Positions 8,415 through 16,631 of a stretch of 64,000 nt of DNA are shown in pieces. A program made the translations under genes and the position numbers. Below the pieces are notes generated by a model. It was not told the origin of the DNA, ran no database searches, and was given only the letters and a program-made list of their open reading frames with translations. Origin of the DNA: CAZXWK01 sp964644675 (GTDB lineage Bacteria > Actinomycetota > Coriobacteriia > Anaerosomatales > JAAXUF01); contig CAZXWK010000001.1 in the NCBI GenBank assembly GCA_964644675.1, positions 95,557 to 159,556 of the forward strand, given 5' to 3'. Within the stretch, counting starts at the first letter, position 1. The number at the start of each line of letters is the position of its first letter.

Positions 8415-9040
8415 GCGTGGGAACGAGCGCGACCGGCAGCTCCGGAGACGAGCGCAGCGCGGCGCGCGAACGTCGGCGGATCAAGAGCGATCTGGGGTTC
8501 CTGCGGCTCTACGTCTTCACGGTGCCGCGCGTGATGCGCTATCCCAAGGACGCCGAGTGCCAGGCCGCGGGTTCGGAGCCGAGCGAGATCCTGGGCAGGA
8601 TCGAGACCGGCCTGACCGGAGAGGCCGAGCGTTACCGGATCGCCGGCTGGTCGATCCTCGCCATCGTCCTGATGCCCGTGCTGCTCGCGGCGTTCCTCTG
8701 GTACGCCATGTACTGGCTGCCCGTGTCGATCTACTGGTGGCCCTTCGAGCGGGGGCTGTACGGGCTGCCCTACTTCTCGCTCTACGAGTGGCTCTGCTTC
8801 CTGGTCCTTGGCGTCTACTTCGCCGGCACGGCCGTCGTCCTCCACCGGAGCCGCACCGAGACGCGTCGCCTCGCGGTGGACTACTGCCGCCTCGCCCAGG
8901 CCGACGAGGGGCGACGCGAGCAGATCGCGGCGAAGGCGGCGAGCGGAAGCTATCCCCGCGCGGACTTCCTGCTGCGCCGGGCCAAGCCGTTCTCGGCGTA
9001 CGTCCCGCTCATGGCTGACGTTGACCCGAGCGGGCGATGA
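8411..9040 (+). CDS. Conserved hypothetical membrane protein
   Basis: A 209-residue protein not assigned to a family. The N-terminus is polar and basic. Two hydrophobic segments (about residues 77-97 and 118-141) flank a Trp/Tyr-rich loop containing IYWWPFERG, and a charged cytoplasmic tail follows. It overlaps ligA by ATGA at its start and the CPBP gene by ATGA at its end, so it belongs to the same transcript as the two proteases and may be a partner of them. Confidence 0.7.
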   Translation: MSVGTSATGSSGDERSAARERRRIKSDLGFLRLYVFTVPRVMRYPKDAECQAAGSEPSEILGRIETGLTGEAERYRIAGWSILAIVLMPVLLAAFLWYAMYWLPVSIYWWPFERGLYGLPYFSLYEWLCFLVLGVYFAGTAVVLHRSRTETRRLAVDYCRLAQADEGRREQIAAKAASGSYPRADFLLRRAKPFSAYVPLMADVDPSGR

Positions 9041-9825
9041 GTCCCGAGAACCCCGAGTCGACGACGGCGCCCGCAACGCCTCTCGAGCCCGTACCCGTCG
9101 CGCCCGCCGAGCGTCCCCTGACGCTCGTCGAGTGGAGCGTCGCCGAGGGCCTCGCGCTCGTCGTGTTCGCTATCGTGCTCACCTTGCTCGCGGGGCTCGT
9201 CACGGCGCGCGTCTTCGCGTCCGGGCTCAGCGACGAGGTGCAGTCGCTCATCGTCGGCGGTCTGCTGTTGCTGACCTACGCGGGCCAGGCCGGCGCTGCG
9301 TGGGTGAGCGGGCGGACTCGCGGGGTCTCCTCGCTCGGATCGATCGGGTTCTGGCCGATCGCCCCGGTCGTGCCGTGGGTGCTCGCCGCCGTGGGTGTCG
9401 CCGCGGGCATGCGTGTCTTCGAGATGGTGTACGAGGCGCTGCTCCGCGCCGGCGGCGTGGCGCTGTCGGGACAGAACCTCGACATGACCCGGATCCTGCC
9501 GCCGGGCGTGTTCGGCACCGCGTTCACGGTGGTGCTGCTCGTCGTCATCGCCCCCATCGCCGAGGAAGTCGTCTTCCGCGGCGTCCTGCTCTCGGCGTTC
9601 CGGGCGCGGTGGGGCGACGTCGCCGGGATCACCGTCTCGGCCGCGATCTTCTCGGCGGTGCACCTCAATCCGTACTCGTTCCTGCCGCTCTTCGTTCTGG
9701 GCGCGTCGATGGGCGCGCTGTTCGTGAAGTCTCGCTCCCTGTGGACCGCGGTCATCGCACACGCGGCGTTCAACGGGCTCGGGGTCATGGCGCTGTACGC
9801 GCTGCGCGCTCTGGGGCTGCAGTGA
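9037..9825 (+). CDS. CPBP (CAAX/Abi) family intramembrane metalloprotease
   Basis: A 262-residue polytopic membrane protein. The three CPBP motifs are present: E176-E177-x-x-x-R181 (EEVVFRG), H209 (SAVHL) and H242-x-x-x-N246 (HAAFN). These residues form the catalytic core in the Rce1-like glutamate intramembrane proteases. The Pro-rich N-terminal 28 residues are probably cytoplasmic. Bacterial members serve in protein maturation, bacteriocin immunity or signalling, and the substrate here is unknown. It is followed, with GTGA overlap, by a second CPBP gene. Confidence 0.88.
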   Translation: MSPENPESTTAPATPLEPVPVAPAERPLTLVEWSVAEGLALVVFAIVLTLLAGLVTARVFASGLSDEVQSLIVGGLLLLTYAGQAGAAWVSGRTRGVSSLGSIGFWPIAPVVPWVLAAVGVAAGMRVFEMVYEALLRAGGVALSGQNLDMTRILPPGVFGTAFTVVLLVVIAPIAEEVVFRGVLLSAFRARWGDVAGITVSAAIFSAVHLNPYSFLPLFVLGASMGALFVKSRSLWTAVIAHAAFNGLGVMALYALRALGLQ

Positions 9826-11021
9826 CCGGCGCCGGCGCGCATCTGTCGCTTCGGCCCGAGCGGTGCGACCAGTGCGGCCGATGTGAGCGCGCCTGCTCGG
9901 CCGATGCGATCAAGGTGGGGCCGTCCTACCTCTACGTCGACTGGCACGCATGCGACGGCTGCAACGCGTGCGTCGAAGCGTGCGACCGCGGTGCGATCGA
10001 GCGCGCGGTCGTCTCGAAGCGCGCGATGGCCTCGGCGCCTCTCGCGCCCGACGCGGTCAGCAAGGTCGTTGTCGGCTCGCGAGCCGAGGCCAAGGCGGTG
10101 CGCAAGGCCGCCGAGCAGGCCGCCAAGGCGCAGGCGAAAGGCGGGGTCACGTACGCGCCCAAGGCCGACAAGACCGCTGCCGAGATCGCCGCGCAAGTCT
10201 CGGCGCGGTCCGGCGGTAGCGCTGCCGCGACCGCCTCGCCGGCGCCCCGCCCGCGCGTGGCGGTGGCGGGCGTCAGCGCCGGGGGGCCGCCGCCGGGTGC
10301 CGTCAGCTGGACGCTGGTCGATCTCGGGGTGACGCTCGCGGTGGTGCTGGTGACCGTGCTGGTGAAGGACCTGGTCTTCGGGCTGCGCGCGGTCGGTCTC
10401 ATGCCCGTCGAGGGGCGCATGCTCGTGCGGGGCGCGGTGCTGGTCGCGTTCTACTGTCTCCAGCTCGCCGCGTTCTCGTGGCTCGCCTCGCGCCACCACG
10501 CCCGGCTCCTCCCCGCCTTCGGGCTTCGCCGTGCCGACGGCGCGCCCGATACCTCGGACACCAGCCCGTCGGCGATCGGCTCGGCGGGGCTCGTGCTGCT
10601 GCTGTTCGCCGGTACCGAGACCTTCGCGATCGTCTATGGGCTCGCGATGCGGGCGGCGGGGTTCGTAAGGCCCGAGCAGCTGAACGTGGACCTGGGCGTT
10701 CTCTTCGGGACTGGCTGGTGGGGCGTCGCGCTGTCCGTGGCCCTCGTGGCGTTCGTCGCGCCCTTCGCCGAGGAGTTGGCGTTCCGGGGCATCGTGCTGC
10801 CGGTGCTTGGTGCCCGATGGGGAGCATGGCCGGCGGTCGTGACCTCCGCCGCCGTCTTCGCGGCCTACCACTTCAGCGCGTGGATGTTCGCGCCCACGTT
10901 CGTGCTGGGTGTCGCCCTGGCGTGGTTGGCGTGGACGCGCCGTTCGCTCTGGCCGGCGATCTGCCTCCACGTGCTCTACAACGGTGCCGCCGTGGCGGCG
11001 AGCTACTTGCTGGTGCGGTAG
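9822..11021 (+). CDS. Two-cluster ferredoxin domain fused to a CPBP intramembrane protease
   Basis: A 399-residue protein starting at a GTG that overlaps the upstream stop. Residues 10-60 hold two CxxCxxCxxxC motifs (C15, C18, C21, C25 and C44, C47, C50, C54), as in bacterial 2[4Fe-4S] ferredoxins. An Ala/Lys-rich linker (about 75-150) connects to a polytopic membrane part. That part carries the CPBP motifs E317-E318-x-x-x-R322 (EELAFRG), H350 (YHFSAW) and H383-x-x-x-N387. I know of no standard family with this architecture. It suggests a membrane protease whose activity or partner choice depends on an iron-sulfur centre, but that is inference. Confidence 0.85.
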   Translation: MTGAGAHLSLRPERCDQCGRCERACSADAIKVGPSYLYVDWHACDGCNACVEACDRGAIERAVVSKRAMASAPLAPDAVSKVVVGSRAEAKAVRKAAEQAAKAQAKGGVTYAPKADKTAAEIAAQVSARSGGSAAATASPAPRPRVAVAGVSAGGPPPGAVSWTLVDLGVTLAVVLVTVLVKDLVFGLRAVGLMPVEGRMLVRGAVLVAFYCLQLAAFSWLASRHHARLLPAFGLRRADGAPDTSDTSPSAIGSAGLVLLLFAGTETFAIVYGLAMRAAGFVRPEQLNVDLGVLFGTGWWGVALSVALVAFVAPFAEELAFRGIVLPVLGARWGAWPAVVTSAAVFAAYHFSAWMFAPTFVLGVALAWLAWTRRSLWPAICLHVLYNGAAVAASYLLVR

Positions 11022-11119
11022 ACGCCGCGCTCGTCGCCGGTGAGTCACCCGACTGTGTTCGGGCACCTCGGCGCGATTCGAACGGAGCGACCTTCGGAGC
11101 ACGCTGTGGGGCGGTTGGG

Positions 11120-11125
11120 TATGAT
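11120..11125 (+). promoter_or_regulatory. -10 element before gatC
   Basis: TATGAT lies 67 bases upstream of the gatC start, with a TG three bases before it. No convincing -35 is visible. The region 11022-11119 otherwise contains only a short CCCGA/TCGGG hairpin near 11050. Confidence 0.35.
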
Positions 11126-11191
11126 GAGTGCCGTGCTCTTGCCGGCCTGCGCCGGCGCGCCTCGGTCGTCTGCACGAAAGGACCCCCTCGC

Positions 11192-11494
11192 ATGTCCCTC
11201 TCCGAGCGCGACGTCCGCCACGTCGCCCTGCTCGCCCGCCTCGCGCTTTCCGATGACGAGGTCGAGGCGATGCGCACCGACCTCAACTCGATCCTCGGCC
11301 ACATCGACGAGATCCAGCGCCTCGACCTCGAGGGCGTCGAGCCCATGGCCCACGCCACCGCCGTCGTCAACGTGACGCGCGAGGACGTCTGCGCGCCGTC
11401 GTTCCCGCAAGACGTCGCGGTCGCCAACGCGCCACTCGCCGAGAACGGCGCCTTCGTGATCCCGCAGATCGTGGGCGGCGGTGAGGAGGCGTGA
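11192..11494 (+). CDS. gatC: Asp/Glu-tRNA amidotransferase subunit C
   Basis: A 100-residue GatC that begins MSLSERDVRHVALLARL and contains the family phrase LSDDEVEAMRTDLNSIL. It stabilises the GatA-GatB interface in the complex that converts misacylated Glu-tRNA(Gln) or Asp-tRNA(Asn) to the correct amide. It starts at an ATG preceded by GAAAGGA. The final TGA overlaps the gatA GTG start. gatB lies about 4.5 kb downstream rather than directly after gatA. Confidence 0.95.
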   Translation: MSLSERDVRHVALLARLALSDDEVEAMRTDLNSILGHIDEIQRLDLEGVEPMAHATAVVNVTREDVCAPSFPQDVAVANAPLAENGAFVIPQIVGGGEEA

Positions 11495-12978
11495 GCAACC
11501 TGCGACTCGCAACGGCCACCGCGAGCGAGATACGCTCCGGGCTCGCGGCCAAGGACTTCTCGGCGGTCGAGGTCACCGAGGTCATGCTCGAGCGCATCGG
11601 CGACCTGAACGCCGACGTCCGCGCGTTCAACCAGATCACGCCGGAACTCGCGCTGACCGCGGCCGACAGGATCGACGCGCTCGTCGCGCGCGGCGAGGAG
11701 CTGCCTCCGCTCGCGGGCGTCCCGGCGGCGTTCAAGGACAACATGAACCTGATCGGCACGCGCACGACCTGCTCGAGCCGCATCCTGGCGAACTACGAGA
11801 GCCCCTACGACTGCACCGCGGTCGCGCGGCTGATCGACGCGGGCGTCATCCCGCTCGGCAAGTGCAACATGGACGAGTTCGCCTTCGGAAGCTCGGGCGA
11901 GACGAGCGCGACCGGACCCGCCAAGAACCCGTGGGACCTCGGCCGCGTGCCGGGCGGCTCGAGTGCGGGCAGCGCCGCAGCCGTCGCCGCAGGCATGGCG
12001 ACCGTCACGCTCGGCAGCGACACGGGCGGCTCGATCCGACAGCCCGGCTCGCTGACCGGTACGGTCGCGCTCAAGCCGACGTACGGCCGCGTGAGCCGAT
12101 ACGGGTGCGTCGCCTTCGCGAGCTCGCTCGACCAGATCGGCCCCTTCAGCCGAACCGTCGAGGACAGCGCGCTGGTGCTCCAGGCGATCAGCGGCAAGGA
12201 CCCGCACGACGCGACGAGCTCCGAGCGCCCCGCCGAGGACTTCGTCGCCGCCGCGCGTGGGGCCGACGTGACCGGCATGCGTATCGCCATCGTGCGCGAC
12301 ATGCTCGAGATGGAGGGGCTCGATCCCGAGGTGCGCCAGAGCGTACTGGACGCCGCCGCGCGCTTCGAGGCGATGGGCGCCACCGTGGGCGAGGTCGACC
12401 TGCCCACGAGCAAGCACGGGCTCTCGGCGTACTACATCATCGGTCCCGCCGAGGCGTCGTCGAACCTCGCGCGCTTCGACGGTATCCGCTACGGTCACCG
12501 CGCCGAGAACCCCGCCGACGTGCTCGACTTGTACATGCGCTCGCGCGCCGAGGGCTTCGGCGCCGAAGCCAAGCGGCGGATCATGCTCGGCACGTACGCG
12601 CTGTCGGCCGGCTACTACGACGCCTACTACGGCCAGGCGCAGAAGGCGCGCACGCTGATCGCCCGCGAGTTCACCTCGGCGTTCCGGGACTACGACGTGC
12701 TCCTGACGCCGACGAGCCCGCAGGTCGCGTGGCGCTTCGGGGAGAAGAGCGACCCGCTGACCATGTACCTCTCGGACTTCTACACGATTCCGGTGAACCT
12801 CGCCGGCAACTGTGCGATCAACGTCCCGTGCGGATTCGCGGAAGAGGACGGAGTGCGACTGCCCATCGGCCTGCAGATCATCGGCGACTACTTCGCCGAG
12901 TCGAAGGTCTTCTCGGCAGCAGCGGCCCTCGAGCGCGACCTGGGACTGGATCTGGAAAGCCCGCTCGTCTCGGCGTAG
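11491..12978 (+). CDS. gatA: Asp/Glu-tRNA amidotransferase subunit A
   Basis: A 495-residue amidase-signature enzyme that hydrolyses glutamine and channels ammonia to GatB. The catalytic Ser-cisSer-Lys triad is visible: lysine in AFKDNMNL, the first serine in the GGSSAGS region, and the second in SDTGGSIRQPG. The GTG start overlaps gatC and GGAGG (in GGTGAGGAGG) precedes it. Length and motif order are normal. Confidence 0.96.
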   Translation: MSNLRLATATASEIRSGLAAKDFSAVEVTEVMLERIGDLNADVRAFNQITPELALTAADRIDALVARGEELPPLAGVPAAFKDNMNLIGTRTTCSSRILANYESPYDCTAVARLIDAGVIPLGKCNMDEFAFGSSGETSATGPAKNPWDLGRVPGGSSAGSAAAVAAGMATVTLGSDTGGSIRQPGSLTGTVALKPTYGRVSRYGCVAFASSLDQIGPFSRTVEDSALVLQAISGKDPHDATSSERPAEDFVAAARGADVTGMRIAIVRDMLEMEGLDPEVRQSVLDAAARFEAMGATVGEVDLPTSKHGLSAYYIIGPAEASSNLARFDGIRYGHRAENPADVLDLYMRSRAEGFGAEAKRRIMLGTYALSAGYYDAYYGQAQKARTLIAREFTSAFRDYDVLLTPTSPQVAWRFGEKSDPLTMYLSDFYTIPVNLAGNCAINVPCGFAEEDGVRLPIGLQIIGDYFAESKVFSAAAALERDLGLDLESPLVSA

Positions 12979-13026
12979 GTGCCGCGACACGGGCATGACG
13001 ACTGCACGCGACGAAAGGGGAGGACC

Positions 13027-13455
13027 ATGGGAACCAAGGCCGACTACACCGAGGAGCAGTGGCACGAGCTGCTGTTCGCGGTCCAGAACACGATGGCGTT
13101 CGTCTCGTTCGCCAACGGAGCGAAGTTCTGGGAGGGCATGAAGGAGGCGAGCGCGAGCGCCAAGTTCATGCGCGAGCAGTTCAAGTCGAGCGAGAGCGCG
13201 CTCATCCGCGACCTCGCGAGCACGGCAACGACCAAGCACGAGAAGCTCAACACCGCCGATCCGGCCGCGATGGAGAAGCAGGTGCTCGACTCGGTCGCCG
13301 AGGCGACCAAGCTCGTCGCCGACACGTCGCCCGAGGACCTCGACGCCTACAAGGCGTTCATCATCGGTGTCGCCGAGTCGGCTGCCGAGGCGGCGGACGG
13401 TGTCGACGAGGCCGAGCAAACCGCGATCGACAAGGTCAAGAGCGCGCTCGTCTAG
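13027..13455 (+). CDS. Hypothetical acidic helical protein
   Basis: A 142-residue cytosolic protein starting at an ATG with GGGGAGG just upstream. It is predicted mostly helical, Ala/Glu/Lys-rich, without signal peptide or membrane segment. Recognisable phrases are QNTMAFVSFANGAKFWEG and AAEAADGVDEAEQTAIDKVK. It lies 48 bases after gatA and ends at a strong terminator, so it is probably the last gene of the gatCA transcript. I do not recognise a family. Confidence 0.65.
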   Translation: MGTKADYTEEQWHELLFAVQNTMAFVSFANGAKFWEGMKEASASAKFMREQFKSSESALIRDLASTATTKHEKLNTADPAAMEKQVLDSVAEATKLVADTSPEDLDAYKAFIIGVAESAAEAADGVDEAEQTAIDKVKSALV

Positions 13456-13482
13456 ACCGCGCCTGCCGCGAACGCGAACGAC

Positions 13483-13506
13483 AAGGGCCGCCTTCGGGCG
13501 GCCCTT
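13483..13506. terminator. Strong hairpin terminator between convergent genes
   Basis: A 10-bp perfect stem AAGGGCCGCC/GGCGGCCCTT with a TTCG tetraloop lies 27 bases after the gene ending at 13455 and 28 bases before the end of the opposing UbiB gene at 13535. The flanking A and T bases allow it to serve either strand. Confidence 0.75.
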
Positions 13507-13534
13507 CTCCGTGGCGAGCGGGGTTCTCGGCCAG

Positions 13535-15190
13535 CTACTTTCGCCGGTAGTGCGCCGACATCGCCGAGAGGAAGTACCACGAGCCGACGCCGAGCGCGCC
13601 CGCCAGGAAGATGCGTGCGACCCAGACGAACCACTCCGGAAGCTCCGTCCGGGAGAGCAGCACCGAGAGCCCCACGACGAACGCCGAGACGACCAGCGCG
13701 AAGGCGAGCCGGTTGGTGGCCTCCTCGAAGCGCTTGATCATCGGGTCGAAGCCCGTCGGGTGCACCGCGATGCGGAACTCGCCCTGGCCGGCGCGGCGCA
13801 GAAGGCGCACGAGCGACTCGGGGATGTCCTGGCCGATGTTGAGGATGCGGCGAACCGAGCTCGTAAGCGAGCGTGCGATCGCGCCGGGGGAGAGGCGCTC
13901 GTTGGTGATTCGCCGCGCGAACGGCGCCGTCACGGCGACGAAGTCGAACTCGGGGTCGAGCATGGTGCCGAGGCCCTCGAGGACGACGAGCGTGGTGAGG
14001 AGCAGGGCGAGCTCGGAGTCGAGCAGCAGGTGGTGGTCGCGCACGAGGTCGAGCACCTCGGTGATGAGGTCGCCCATCCGGATCTCGTGCAGCGACTTGT
14101 TGTAGTACTTGGTGATGAGGCGCGAGACCTCGCGCTCGAGCTCGTTGACGTCGATGTCGCCGGGGTTGCCCGCGCCGTTGACGAGGGTGTCCACCGCGAG
14201 CGAGGCATCGTCGTCGACGATCGCCATGAACAGGTCGGCGAGCTGGTCTCGGCCGACCTTGGAGATCGTGCCGCACCGCCCGAAGTCGGTGAACGCGACG
14301 CGCCCGTCGGGCATCGCGAAGAGGTTCCCGGGGTGCGGGTCGGCGTGGTAGAAGCCGTGCACGAAGATCTGCTCGAGGTAGCAGTAGATGCCGCGCTTTG
14401 CGAGCTGCGTGCGGTCCATCCCGGCTTCGTCGAGCAGGTCCGGGCGGTTGAATGGGATGCCCTGCATCCGCTCGAGCGTCAGGACCTTGTTGGTCGTGTA
14501 CTCCCACTCCACCGCCGGGAACTTCACCGTGTCGTCGCCGGCGAACATGTCGCCGAGCCGCTCGGCGTTCTGCGCCTCGTTGATGTAGTCGAGCTCCATG
14601 CGCACCGCGCTTGCGAACTCCCCGGCGATCGCGAGCACGTCGTACGTCTCGCCGAACTCCGAGTGCGTCGCGACGAAGCGGGCCTGGGTGACGAGGATGT
14701 CGAGATCGGTCTCGACGACGTGGTCGACGTTGGGCCGCTGCACCTTGACGACGATCTCCCGGTCCTCGCCGAGCTCGGCGCAGTAGACCTGGCCGAGAGA
14801 GGCCGCGGCGATGGGCGTGCGGTCGAACTTCGTGAACAGCTCGTCAACCGGTGCGCCGAGCTGAGACTCGATGAGCGCGAACGCCTCGTCGTCGGGGAAG
14901 GGGGCCACGTCGTCCTGGAGCTTGCGGAGCTCGTCGATGACGTCTTCGGGAATCAGGTCCGGTCGCGTCGACGCGACCTGGCCGAGCTTCACGAACGTCG
15001 GCCCGAGGCGCTCGAGCGTGTGGCGCAGGCGGACACCGAAGGGTTCAGGGCTCTCGCGCTCGGGCCGCAGGCGGCGGCCGACGGGCTGGAAGTGCCGCAG
15101 CCCGGTGACGTCGAGCAGGTTGTCGAGGCCTTCGTCGGCGAGTACGCCGACGATCTGGCGGTAGCGGTCCAGGTGCTTGTACGGAGGCAT
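13535..15190 (-). CDS. ABC1/UbiB-family atypical kinase
   Basis: A 551-residue protein of the AarF/ABC1/UbiB family. Family hallmarks are the KxGQ segment (FVKLGQVASTRPDLIP), the Ala-rich loop (AAASLGQVY), the lysine of VVKVQRP, HADPHPGN and the metal-binding DFG (FTDFGRCG). Two hydrophobic helices lie at the C-terminus. Family members act as ATPases supporting ubiquinone or isoprenoid-lipid metabolism. No quinone-synthesis genes are in the window, so the lipid substrate is unknown. It is probably cotranscribed with the phasin-like gene 80 bases upstream. Confidence 0.88.
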   Translation of the reverse strand: MPPYKHLDRYRQIVGVLADEGLDNLLDVTGLRHFQPVGRRLRPERESPEPFGVRLRHTLERLGPTFVKLGQVASTRPDLIPEDVIDELRKLQDDVAPFPDDEAFALIESQLGAPVDELFTKFDRTPIAAASLGQVYCAELGEDREIVVKVQRPNVDHVVETDLDILVTQARFVATHSEFGETYDVLAIAGEFASAVRMELDYINEAQNAERLGDMFAGDDTVKFPAVEWEYTTNKVLTLERMQGIPFNRPDLLDEAGMDRTQLAKRGIYCYLEQIFVHGFYHADPHPGNLFAMPDGRVAFTDFGRCGTISKVGRDQLADLFMAIVDDDASLAVDTLVNGAGNPGDIDVNELEREVSRLITKYYNKSLHEIRMGDLITEVLDLVRDHHLLLDSELALLLTTLVVLEGLGTMLDPEFDFVAVTAPFARRITNERLSPGAIARSLTSSVRRILNIGQDIPESLVRLLRRAGQGEFRIAVHPTGFDPMIKRFEEATNRLAFALVVSAFVVGLSVLLSRTELPEWFVWVARIFLAGALGVGSWYFLSAMSAHYRRK

Positions 15191-15269
15191 GCGACTCCCG
15201 ATCAGTCTCGGCGTGCCGTCGGAAGCGCGGCGTGCCGGCGCCGCGTTCTGGATCGTGTTCGCGGAGGCG

Positions 15270-15626
15270 CTACTCCGCCGCGGGCGCTCCGCCCTGGGCG
15301 GCGAGCATCGCCTTGAGCTCGGCGATCTGGGCCTTCAGCTCGTCCACCTCTGACTTGGTCGCGACGCCGCTCTGCTTCAGGACCTTGTCGGTCTCCTCGG
15401 CCACGGTCTCGCGCATGGTCTCCTGCTGCTTCTCGGCGATCTCGGTGATCGTGTCGGAGACCTTCTTGGCGTCGCTCTGCGACATCTTGCCCTTCTCGAT
15501 GAGGTCGCTCGTCAGGCCCTGCGTCCGCTCCTTGGTGAGCTCGAGCACGCCGATCCCGAGCAGGAACGCGTTCTCGACCAGGGCCGCAGGATCCATCGGC
15601 AGGCTTGACTTCTTCTCGTCGGCCAT
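15270..15626 (-). CDS. Phasin-like coiled-coil protein
   Basis: A 118-residue protein starting at an ATG with GGAGGGG upstream. The N-terminal part (NAFLLGIGVLELTKERTQGL) and the following SDLIEKGKM-SQSDAKKVSDTI pattern resemble small phasin or polyhydroxyalkanoate-granule-associated proteins. The C-terminal half is a coiled coil (SEVDELKAQIAELKAML). Phasins coat lipid or polyester granules. No PHA synthase is present here, so a role with the adjacent UbiB-like kinase at a lipid surface is only suggested. Confidence 0.7.
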   Translation of the reverse strand: MADEKKSSLPMDPAALVENAFLLGIGVLELTKERTQGLTSDLIEKGKMSQSDAKKVSDTITEIAEKQQETMRETVAEETDKVLKQSGVATKSEVDELKAQIAELKAMLAAQGGAPAAE

Positions 15627-15801
15627 CGGTCCCCTCCATACGTCATCACGATCGCGGTCGGACTCACACGGAAGGTATACCCCTTGCGGGCCGCCAATCC
15701 TTTCCTGCCGATGCGATCGCACTCGACGATGGGTAGCATCACCTGAGCGCCGCGGACGGGCCGCGGCGTCAGGACACGGACTCGGAAGGACCGGTGAGTC
15801 G

Positions 15802-16506
15802 ATGGCCGACATGACCGAGAGCGGCGTGGCGCTCGGGCTCGCACAGTTCCAGGCGAAGCACGCGCAGAACGAAGGTTCCACCGCGTGGCAGCTCGAGAGT
15901 CCCCGCACGCTCGAGATCAACCTCGCCGCCGAGAAGGTCCGCATCAAGGTGGGGGCGATGATCGCGTACCGCGGCGACCTGAAGTTCGAGCGCGCCGGTT
16001 CGGGCGGCATCTCGAAGATGATGAAGGCAGCGTTCACGAGCGAGAGCGGCCGCGCGACCGAGGTTACGGGGACCGGCAAGCTGTACGTCGGTGACGTGGC
16101 CAAGGAGATCTCGATCCTGCAGCTCGCAGGCGAGACGTTGTTCGTGAACTCGGGCGATCTGCTCGCGTACTCGAGCTCGCTCGAGTGGGACATCGACGTC
16201 ATCAAGGGTGCCGGGATGGTCGCAGGAGGGCTGTTCACGTTCAAGCTCTGGGGTAGCGGCTACGCCGCGATCACCACGCACGGCGAGCCGCTCGTGCTGC
16301 AGGTGACGCCGGACTCGCCGCTCTTCACCGACCCTGACGCCACCGTCGCCTGGAGCGAGGGCCTGCAGGTCAGCATCAAGACCGACGTCAGCTTCAAGAC
16401 GCTCACCGGCCGGGCGAGCGGGGAGACTTGGCAGATGGCGTTCACGGGCACGGGCTTCGTCGTGGTGCAGCCGTTCGAGGAGACGGTGGCGAACGCTCGG
16501 CAGTAG
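15802..16506 (+). CDS. AIM24 family protein
   Basis: A 234-residue protein starting at an ATG preceded by GGAAGGA. AIM24-domain features are visible: VKVGAM-like IKVGAMIAYRGDLKF, ATEVTGTGKLYV, LAGETLFVNSGDLLAYSSSLEW and the late segment WAEG-like VAWSEGLQVSIKTDV. The domain is a double-stranded beta-helix of unknown biochemical function in bacteria. There is no signal peptide. It is transcribed divergently from the phasin/UbiB pair and ends at a terminator. Confidence 0.85.
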   Translation: MADMTESGVALGLAQFQAKHAQNEGSTAWQLESPRTLEINLAAEKVRIKVGAMIAYRGDLKFERAGSGGISKMMKAAFTSESGRATEVTGTGKLYVGDVAKEISILQLAGETLFVNSGDLLAYSSSLEWDIDVIKGAGMVAGGLFTFKLWGSGYAAITTHGEPLVLQVTPDSPLFTDPDATVAWSEGLQVSIKTDVSFKTLTGRASGETWQMAFTGTGFVVVQPFEETVANARQ

Positions 16507-16557
16507 CTGGCGCCACCCTCGGGGGCGCCGGACGCCGGCAATCTGACGCGAACGCGA

Positions 16558-16587
16558 GGAGAGCGCCCGAGGGACCGGGCGCTCTCC
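16558..16587. terminator. Hairpin terminator between AIM24 gene and opposing gene
   Basis: A 12-bp perfect stem GGAGAGCGCCCG/CGGGCGCTCTCC with a 6-base loop lies 51 bases after the AIM24 stop and 45 bases before the end of the convergent gene at 16632. Confidence 0.7.
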
Positions 16588-16631
16588 GTGTCTTCGCGAA
16601 ATGGAGCGGTGGTCGGCGGGGCTCCGCCGAG

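Noticed and set aside
11070..11160. tRNA-like T-loop (GTTCGAATC) on the minus strand
   Set aside because: The bases flanking the loop do not form a 5-bp T-stem and no acceptor or anticodon arms can be drawn.
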